This document shows, piece after piece, positions 57,134 through 64,000 of a stretch of 64,000 bases of DNA. The notes beneath the pieces were generated by a model. The model was given only the letters and a program-made list of their open reading frames with translations, searched no databases and was not told the origin of the DNA. Location: contig RHPI01003516.1 of the NCBI GenBank assembly GCA_009103225.1, forward strand, positions 50,331-114,330. Reading direction: 5' to 3'. The translations under genes were made by a program, and so were the position numbers. Every line of letters starts with the position of its first letter. Within the stretch, counting starts at the first letter, position 1. Source of the DNA: Chlorokybus atmophyticus. Lineage: Eukaryota > Streptophyta > Chlorokybophyceae > Chlorokybales > Chlorokybaceae.

Positions 57134-60100
57134 TGCCTATGCCTCCGAACAGCTCCAGCACGGTGATGCCTTGTCGTCGGCGGAACATGTGGAACTCCAC
57201 AACTCCCGTAGCTATGTGGTACTGATCCTGTACTGTAGCCTGGTCTTTGTAGGCAGGGAAGTGTGCAGTGAGCTGAGGCCTGGTCAGCAGCATGTGTGCT
57301 GCTACTTGTGCGCTCCAGCGACGCTCGGATGGCTCCTGAAAGGCCACTTCTTTGGTGACAGTCTCCTGAGACTCATCGTACGGTGTAGGGGAGTCCTCTT
57401 CAGCGTTTAGGCTCGGGCTCGAGCTCGTTGCAGTTGTCCTTGGCTGCGTTCGGGCACGAGGCACACGTGAGCTTTTTGTAAGACTGTAGGTGGCTGCTGC
57501 AGCCGATCTTCGTTGCGAGCGGTCCTTGGCCACCAGTTCGAGAGGTAGGAATCCCTGCTCCTCTCCATCGTCCTCATCCCAATGTGGTCGAAACCATGCC
57601 TGCTCAGTCCAGCAGTCCAGCCCCATGCCGACAGGGAAGTTGCAGTCCTGTCCCAACAGTAGGTCAAAGGACCCGGCATCGGTGACCACACACCTTTGTA
57701 CAATCTCGGTGCTGTGGGAAGGGTTTAGTCCGGTGAGGCGGATGCTCACAGCCTGCTTGGTAAGGCCGAGTACCTTGTCACGGTTGCCGGTTGCGGTGTC
57801 CAGCTGATAGGGACAGGGAAGCAGCTCAGCGCTGGTGATGCCGAGATCTCGTGCGAGGTAGCGCCCAATGATGACAGGCTGTGCTCCAGTGTCCAGCATC
57901 ACGCATTTGGGTGCCCGCCCATTGACGGTCACGTGCTTGCCTTGGTTGGCAATCATGGCTGCATTGGCGTTGATGCGCAGCCTCTTGAAGCGACGGAACC
58001 TCTTGCGTGGAGAGACTGTTGCTTTATTCTCATCTGCGGGGCCTGACCGTAGGGCAGCCAGGGCTCCTCTGCCTGATGGATCTTGTGGGCCTCCTTGTCC
58101 TCGGCTTTGTCCAAACCGTCCTTGTCGCGGTTGCTGGTACACGCGTGGTGGCCTAGGCACTGGAGGTGCTGCTGCCACCTGTCCAAGTGGAGGTGCAGGA
58201 GGGTTGACCCTCTGTACAGCTGTTGTCATGCCAGGAGGAGTGGCCAGTGGCTGTGGCGGGAACCCTGGAGGACCTGGTGTTTGCGGGACTGCCTCTCGTG
58301 CAGCCTGCTCCTCTGCATAGGTCCATCGCACAGCATGGGCTGCCTCTCTGACTAGTGTACCTTCCCATGTCGCCGTCGCATTGTTGTCCGCATCTATATA
58401 GCGATGGTTCTGAGGCATGGGCTGCAGGTACACTGCGCGTAGGAGCCGCGCTCTCATGTCGTGGGTGATGATGGGCACCCTGAGGATTACTGCCATGTAA
58501 GCATCCCATCTGCCGTTGACCACTCCCACTTCCAGCACTGTTATTGCTCGTGTGCGTACAGTGAGCTGGGTCTCTGGCTGTTGAACATGCTGCTCGTAAG
58601 CAGTGGCGATGCGCCTGCGCTGACGTCCTGCCTCCACCCCTGGCAAACTCAGTATCGCCTCCAGAGCTCCCTCCAGAGTGTCAGTGGCGGCGGAAGCCAC
58701 TTCATCATAGGCTTGCCGTATGGAGCGAAGGAATGCGTCCACCCACGCTATTCTGGCGCCGAAAGCGAACAACGGGACTGCGGGATGGTTGGTAACCAGC
58801 CACGTCACTAACCGTGCGCGTGCCGCGTTGCCACTGTCTCGCATCCCAAGCATCTGCCGCAGTCCGATGCCTTCTTGCCGATGCAGCATGGTTGCTTGTC
58901 GCAACAGAGCAGTGCGTAGTTGTTGCTCTCCAACCAGTCCTGCTCCATCTCTTTGTGTACACCCTTGTGGTGTAAGGTAGCCCCTCCCTGGCTCCCTTTG
59001 GTCCTCAGGTAGATCCTCCACCAGCGCAGGCAGCAACGGGGCGATCACCCCCCTGGTTTGTTGAGCCAACGCCCTCGCTTGGTCAGAGTTGGTCCCGACG
59101 AAGAGCGGAGTGGTGCTGGAGGATGGACCAGCAGTTGGTGACTGAGGTATTGGTGCACGTGTAGCTTCAAGAGCTTGTTCACGTGCAGCAATGGCGGCAG
59201 CTTGATCCTGTCGCCAATGATATGCTTGTTCCAGTGCGTGGTAGCGCTGATGAAGACGAGCGGTTGTAGGAGGTCCGAGTGCTTCATCAGTGCCCAAAGG
59301 CAGGTCGGCTGCGTCGGCGATTCGCTGCTGGATGGCGTCTCGGCGGTCCCGATACGTGTCCAACGGGCTGGGTTCAAAGGTGGTGGTTGGCATGCGTGCA
59401 GGCTGGCGCGGGGCGGTCTGCATGTTGTTGTGCAACGCCCAGAACAGCTGCAGAGCCAACTCCAACACTACAGGTGGGCTGTAGCTGATCAAGAACACCC
59501 TGTCACGCATCGGGGGTGCAGTGCCAGCAAGGATCTCATCTTCTAACTGGTGTTGAGTGAGTGCTGGAAGGGTGTGAACCTCTGGCAGCGGGAAGACGCG
59601 ATCATCGCGGGCGACACGCGTGGTGCGCTCCCCCCCCCGACCGAAGGCGATGGTAGTGGGGTCTGCTCCGCGCAGGATGGTTTCCCATGCTCGTTCAGCT
59701 TGCTGACCAGTTGGGACAGCCTGAGTGACGTCGAGAGCGGGCAGAGTGGCTGCGCGCGTCGCTGCAGAGACAGCGGGCTCGACGATGGCCATTGTGGCAG
59801 TTGCGACGGTATCGGTCAGTGGTGCGAGAGTTGTCTCAACGCCCCCGGACAGAGGCGCTGCTGCAGTGGGAAGTGCACCGCCCACTGGTGCAGATTCGGT
59901 AGTGATGGCGGCTGCTGCCAGTGTGCTCACCAGCGTTGGCGTCACGGTGCCCACCGGTGTACCAGGTCGTGGTGCAACTGGAGTGGGTAATGCTGACGTT
60001 GATGGAGTCGATGTTGTAGCCGGTGTGGCTGTTGCTGCGGAGGCAGCACCACTGGTGGCTTCGGAGGAGGTGCCTGCTAATGTTGTTGCAGCTTCCCCTC

Positions 60101-60251
60101 GTGCTCGTCGTGATGGTTGCACGCGGGACGGAGTGTTCCTGTCTCTCTCGCGTTTTGCAGCCATCAGCGCCCATCGGGCCGTGTAGCAGGCGCGGTAGTC
60201 CTGCTCCTTGTCTTCCTCCAAGCGTGCCATGCGTGCCATTAGGGCTGCCAT
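56904..60251 (-). CDS. Ty3 linker, aspartic protease and methyltransferase N-terminus
   Basis: 1115-residue frame that is continuous upstream with the gag zinc-knuckle frame except for one TGA at 60431-60429. A Thr/Ala/Pro-rich linker (about residues 60-170) is followed by a long helical region. Protease lies at about residues 780-880 (CVMLDTGAQPVIIGRYLA, flap region, FDLLLGQDCNFPVGM). The methyltransferase SAM-binding motif I (ITVLELFGGIGSGLAAVL) lies near residue 1015. The frame leaves the methyltransferase at a 7-bp tandem duplication (57055-57068), where the pol frame takes over. Confidence 0.88.
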   Translation of the reverse strand: MAALMARMARLEEDKEQDYRACYTARWALMAAKRERDRNTPSRVQPSRRARGEAATTLAGTSSEATSGAASAATATPATTSTPSTSALPTPVAPRPGTPVGTVTPTLVSTLAAAAITTESAPVGGALPTAAAPLSGGVETTLAPLTDTVATATMAIVEPAVSAATRAATLPALDVTQAVPTGQQAERAWETILRGADPTTIAFGRGGERTTRVARDDRVFPLPEVHTLPALTQHQLEDEILAGTAPPMRDRVFLISYSPPVVLELALQLFWALHNNMQTAPRQPARMPTTTFEPSPLDTYRDRRDAIQQRIADAADLPLGTDEALGPPTTARLHQRYHALEQAYHWRQDQAAAIAAREQALEATRAPIPQSPTAGPSSSTTPLFVGTNSDQARALAQQTRGVIAPLLPALVEDLPEDQREPGRGYLTPQGCTQRDGAGLVGEQQLRTALLRQATMLHRQEGIGLRQMLGMRDSGNAARARLVTWLVTNHPAVPLFAFGARIAWVDAFLRSIRQAYDEVASAATDTLEGALEAILSLPGVEAGRQRRRIATAYEQHVQQPETQLTVRTRAITVLEVGVVNGRWDAYMAVILRVPIITHDMRARLLRAVYLQPMPQNHRYIDADNNATATWEGTLVREAAHAVRWTYAEEQAAREAVPQTPGPPGFPPQPLATPPGMTTAVQRVNPPAPPLGQVAAAPPVPRPPRVYQQPRQGRFGQSRGQGGPQDPSGRGALAALRSGPADENKATVSPRKRFRRFKRLRINANAAMIANQGKHVTVNGRAPKCVMLDTGAQPVIIGRYLARDLGITSAELLPCPYQLDTATGNRDKVLGLTKQAVSIRLTGLNPSHSTEIVQRCVVTDAGSFDLLLGQDCNFPVGMGLDCWTEQAWFRPHWDEDDGEEQGFLPLELVAKDRSQRRSAAAATYSLTKSSRVPRARTQPRTTATSSSPSLNAEEDSPTPYDESQETVTKEVAFQEPSERRWSAQVAAHMLLTRPQLTAHFPAYKDQATVQDQYHIATGVVEFHMFRRRQGITVLELFGGIGSGLAAVLNTGTTVTKYLYCDPDPHASCTGSSEPSFTTAAPALPAAATAVGTAREPEGSTAGHPLDYQGSPAGSRQH
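57055..57068 (-). other. 7-bp tandem duplication causing the pol frameshift
   Basis: CATGAGG occurs twice back to back on the plus strand. Counting only one copy makes the methyltransferase motif I frame run straight into the pol frame (DPDPHA followed by QEALSHH). It is either a real recent lesion or an error. Confidence 0.85.
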
Positions 60252-60428
60252 ATGGTCATCAGCTGGTGGGTTGGCTGAAGCCTTGGCGGCAACAGCAGCA
60301 GCGCGCGGACGTGTCTCTGGTCCCTTACGCTGAGGAGGTCTGTTCTTCCCCCTGTAGCCTTGCTCTTCCTTGCGAGCACTGGCATTGTTGTTGTTGTTAC
60401 TGCCACCAGCGTTGTTGCTGTTGTGGGC

Positions 60429-61987
60429 TCAAGTGTTGTTGCTATTGTAGCCACTGAAGTGGTTGCCAGTGTGGCCCCCAGTGTTGTTGCTGTTGTAGCC
60501 ACTGAAGTTGTTGGCAGGGTGGTTGTAGCTGTTGGCGGGCCTCAACTCTGGGAACTTGAGCCAGCAGACTGACTCCAGATGACCAATCTTGTGACAGTGG
60601 TCGCAAACCAAAGTTGAGTATTCTTCGGTGCACTCCTTTTGGTAGTGCCCATGCCGTCCACAGCGATGACACAGCACAGGGGCAGCAAGTGCAGCATGAG
60701 CTGACCGTTTCCCTTTGTCGCGTGCTGGTGGAGCGTCCCGGCCACGGTCGCGGCGAGGAGGCTCAGTTGTCGTGCTGACTACAGGCCGTACGGCTCTGCG
60801 GTTGGTGTCCAGCACTGCCTTCTCATACACCAAGCGCTTGTGGATGGCTTGTGCAGTCTCGAAGGCTTCTTTGAGAGTGTAGCCAAGGGGCCTGCTGTAG
60901 TTCAGAGTCAGGCGTGTCGACTCGCTCAGAGCAGCATCCAACTCATTGACGTATATTACTACAGCAGCCTCCTCACTGACAATCTTGTAGTCAGTGTCTT
61001 TCAGCAGACCTTCCAGTCTGGAGTATAAGCGGAGGGGATCCTCATTGGGCTTGCGTCGGAAGCGTCTCAACTCCTCAACCTTGCTGGTGGTCTGAGGAGG
61101 GAAGGTACGAGGAGGTAAGGTACGAGGAGGTAAGGTAGGCGCAGGGCAGCGTACAGGTCCTTGAGTGGAGAATCAGAGATGGCAGCACCTACGGTGATGG
61201 CTGGTGCGCGCAGTGCTACTGACCCGAGGGTGAAAGCGCTGCCTCCTGCACGAGAGCCAGGTGTTGCTGGAGGTAGAGGAGTACCCCACTCTGCGGCTGC
61301 CGCTTGCTGTACAGCTCTTTGTTCCTCAATGATGATGGCAGAACGGTCAAGGATGCGGACTCGACGTGTGGCCTCCTTGGACTCAACTTCTGCAGGGGTC
61401 AAGTTGACAAGTACCAACTCTGGTTCCTCCTCCTCTGCCTGCTTGAGAGCGGCAGCTATGGTCAAGCCTGTTACTGCAACTGAAGTGGCAGGTGGAATGA
61501 CACCTGCTGGACGGTGCAGGGATGCAGATGCTATGGTGCTGGCAAGCTCGCCATAGCCGTCTACTCGATGCAGTTCAGCAACGGACTTCCAGACATCGTG
61601 TGCTTCATGATCAAGATACTGAGCAGCAATGTGGAAAGAGATCTCATCTGACCAGTCTTTGTTCTTCAGTGCTTGCTGCCGCATCTTGGAGTGCCGCAAC
61701 TTGATGATGAACTCATCCAGCGAGGTGGTGCCGGCACGTCCGGAAAAGCGCAGGGATGTGGTTGAACTGGAAGATTCCATCTCGTTGTCGTCGCTGTCCG
61801 ATGATAGTGGAGAAGCTGGAGGACGAGGAGTAGAGTGGAGCGGGGTGAAGCTGGAGATGGAGCGCGAGCCTCTGCTGCTGCGGTCGATGCTTCCGTCACT
61901 GGTCCGCTCGTAAGTGAGATTGGTGGTTGGGCTCCAACTGCTGAGGTCACCCTCGTCTATTGGGGAGAACGGGGTGGGCCTGCTCAT
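60429..61987 (-). CDS. Ty3 gag with two zinc knuckles
   Basis: The first frame (61987-61067) carries the N-terminal gag: Ser-rich start, GTTSLDEFIIKLRHSKMRQQ, WSDEISFHIAAQYLDHEAHD. The second frame (61070-60429) continues with RRKPNEDPLRLYSRLEGLL and knuckles CHRCGRHGHYQKEC and CDHCHKIGHLESVC, then Asn/Gly-rich SGYNSNNTGG repeats. The frame change lies just 3' of a duplicated 15-bp TACCTTACCTCCTCG-type unit (61100-61135). It packages element RNA. Confidence 0.85.
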
Positions 61988-62851
61988 ACAGCTGGTCCAG
62001 AGGTGAAAGGGTAGAGTGCTTGTGCTCTACCGTCTATCCTGATGCTGTTACCACCCAACACACTAGTGCTTGTGCGCACTGTGTGATGACAATGATAACG
62101 AATGCCCAGCGATGTATTCCTGGGTGCAGACTGAACTATCTGATGCAGATTGCAACACACTCACTTGTGCAAAGAGGGTGACACTGTAAGTCAACAAGCC
62201 ACTACGATAGGTAGTGCTGTGGACACAGTTCTTTGCATGAGTGGATAGAATGATACACTGTTAAGTGAGGTGAATGAGTGTGCAACACGTGGATACAACA
62301 CCCTGACTACTGAAACAACACACCACCGTCAAGCTCACAGCAATGGCAGGCACAGCGCACAAGAGTATGCACCGTGTCTCACGCAGTAAGGGAATTCTTG
62401 GCAACCGGGGCAGCGTGCTTCCAGTTCAAGTCGCTTCACAAGCTCTTTAGAAACAGAGTCTTTACTTCTTGGTACTCCTAGTACTCACAGTACTCACTTA
62501 CAGTGTCACCAGCCAGTCTGGTGACGTGACTTCCTACTTATACATGTCAAATCATGACTGTGCAGTGCCACACGGGCACTAGGCCAACGGTCACATCGAG
62601 GCCTCATGCTATTTCGGAAATCTCCTAAGACTTGATATAGCACATGTGTTCTTAACAGACTTGCAACTGATCAGCTACGCGCGGTCCCTACAGACAGGTC
62701 TATAAAGTAGCCCTAGCTACAGGCTACATGAGTGATACAGTAGCTAGCAGTAGGCTGGGGCTCGCGCGGTCTTTATGCTGGTAGCCCTGGCGTGGGGCTG
62801 GGTGTAGGCATGCTTGAGAAGAACTGGCATGCGAGGGTAGATGGCATGACA
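61988..62851 (-). repeat. 5' LTR and leader of the methyltransferase-bearing Ty3
   Basis: Outer end TGTCATC.. in element sense (GGCATGACA at 62843-62851). Shares CAACAAGCCACTA, GTGAGGTGAATGA and the LTR body with 9801-10639 and 50721-51582. The inner LTR border is near 62185-62195 (TTGTTGACTTACA). Confidence 0.75.
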
Positions 62852-64000
62852 ACCTTCCTGTGTGCACACAAGTACAGCCTTGCCATATGCATCAAGTAGT
62901 CAAAGAAGCCGAGTAGGCAGACAAATCGACAATGCAGTCGACGAGAGCACGCTCACCCAACCATTGCAAGACGCCATGACATGACAAATGCTAACCACTC
63001 CCTGCTGCAACCCAAGCTGCAATATGGAGTGGATTCCCTTTCGCATCCATGTCTTTCCCAACCACAACAGTGACAACAACTAACAATTGATTTTGCAAGG
63101 CAAGGTAGGTGCAAGTGCACATATGTCAAGTATTAGTTGTTGAACTGTGTGCGCTGGGGTGGGGGAGGTGGGGGGTATGTGCTTGCGCACGAGGCATGCA
63201 TTAGCCATATGTTCACATGATTTATTGCCTTTTTTGCGACAGCTGCCGCACATGCCGTGTCGCTACACACACATTTTGTGATTGCGACTATTGTTGTTAT
63301 TGTCGACATACATCTTCTGCTCTGCGGCACAAGCTGGAAACAAAGAAGCGCTCTCATGGGCTTATTGCCGCAGCCGGGTTGGCAACTGCTATGCATACCG
63401 TAGTAAGTGGCAATCAGCGGGCCAGAACAGGTGGCCACAATCAAATCAGCTGCGCCAGGATGCCAAACAACCGGGCTGCAGGTGTTCGCACACCGGCGGA
63501 CTTTCATACCATTGCGTGCATTGTTTTGCTGCTATACACATGTTACATACATATGTTGTCATTCTTTGTGTTTTCGTTCAAGACATGCAGTGCTCAGATC
63601 TGCTAAACAGAGCAATCAGTTTGACTTCATCAATCGCAGTAAGCTCAGTCGGACTGCACAATCTACACCAAATGTATTGCCTTCATATATGTGCATGTAT
63701 GCACGGCTTACCAAACAGCATGGCATGCTGTGGCATCAACTGTGCCCAAACTTTTGGCATGTCTTTCCAGAACTCAACGTTGCATCAATTCTTTTTGGTG
63801 CACATTGCTTTGTTGACCAAGGTACTGTGCACCATAACGTGCACACACTACCTGATTGGCAGTGTGCTGATTGAGCACGTGTGCCAACATCATGCACACC
63901 AGATGTAAGCCCATCTCAGGCCTGCGCCCCTATTCTTTCCTGGAGCACCTCATGTTACTTCAACCATGTAACAATTAGGGCCCGACCACTAGGCTATCGT
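62852..64000. other. No confident gene
   Basis: Plus-strand frames at 63217-63900 are Cys/His-rich but without a recognised motif and are probably non-coding or decayed. A G-rich stretch is at 63158-63177. Confidence 0.35.

Larger units (their letters stand above)
52851..62851 (-). mobile_element. Ty3-type retrotransposon with DNA methyltransferase and PHD finger, near complete
   Basis: Minus-strand order: LTR/leader (62851-61988), gag (61987-60429), long linker and aspartic protease (about 60250-57700), cytosine-5 methyltransferase (about 57190-56170), RT, RNase H, integrase, PHD finger (ending 52895), and a polypurine-like CTCAGGGGGGGTGGCT followed by TTGTTGACTGTGTG (about 52853). The 3' LTR is not recognisable beyond about 52750, so the element is 3'-truncated or diverged. 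At least five related fragments lie in the window. Confidence 0.9.

Overview
This is eukaryotic nuclear DNA, most likely from a green alga. Coding blocks are split by short GT-AG introns, and the window is packed with Ty3 and Ty1/Copia retroelements and a hAT transposon. It also carries plant-type immune domains (TIR, NB-ARC with P-loop, GLPL and MHD motifs, leucine-rich repeats). I cannot decide between a chlorophyte and a streptophyte alga. No rRNA, CRISPR array or operon structure is present.

Layout. 0-1.1 kb: clean exons of a BAH-domain gene on the minus strand. 1.4-14 kb: nested mobile DNA. This includes Copia remnants split by a palindrome-rich TIR element, the 3' half of a Ty3 element interrupted by a solo Copia LTR with a 5-bp target duplication, and a hAT transposon with a perfect 8-bp duplication sitting in a Copia integrase fragment. 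14-32 kb: gene-bearing island. It holds a five-exon gene joining an EDS1/PAD4-like EP domain to a TIR domain (17296-19141), a second EP-domain gene (ending 22454), a damaged TIR-NB-ARC-LRR gene on the opposite strand (about 24.5-28.1 kb) and a membrane protein with a proline-rich linker. 32-46 kb: a coiled-coil gene with three in-frame TAG codons, a Ty3 element with iMet-type primer site, and an LTR-complete Copia nested in an older Copia. 46-52 kb: an exon resembling kinesin-light-chain TPRs, an unrecognised gene, and two miniature LTR elements. 52.8-62.9 kb: a near-complete minus-strand Ty3 element encoding gag, protease, a cytosine-5 DNA methyltransferase, RT, RNase H, integrase and a C-terminal PHD finger.

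Two things stand out. First, EP and TIR domains appear to lie in one protein, next to a second EP gene and a TNL. In seed plants TIR enzymes make nucleotide signals that are sensed by EP-domain proteins of the EDS1 family, so an algal EP-TIR fusion would be a one-polypeptide version of that module. Second, the 10-kb Ty3 element carries both a DNA-methylation writer and a probable histone reader.

Two poly-G tracts (one of about 470 G) interrupted by n look like sequencing or assembly artefacts. Small indels in several genes should be read with that in mind. All calls rest on reading the sequence; no database search was possible.
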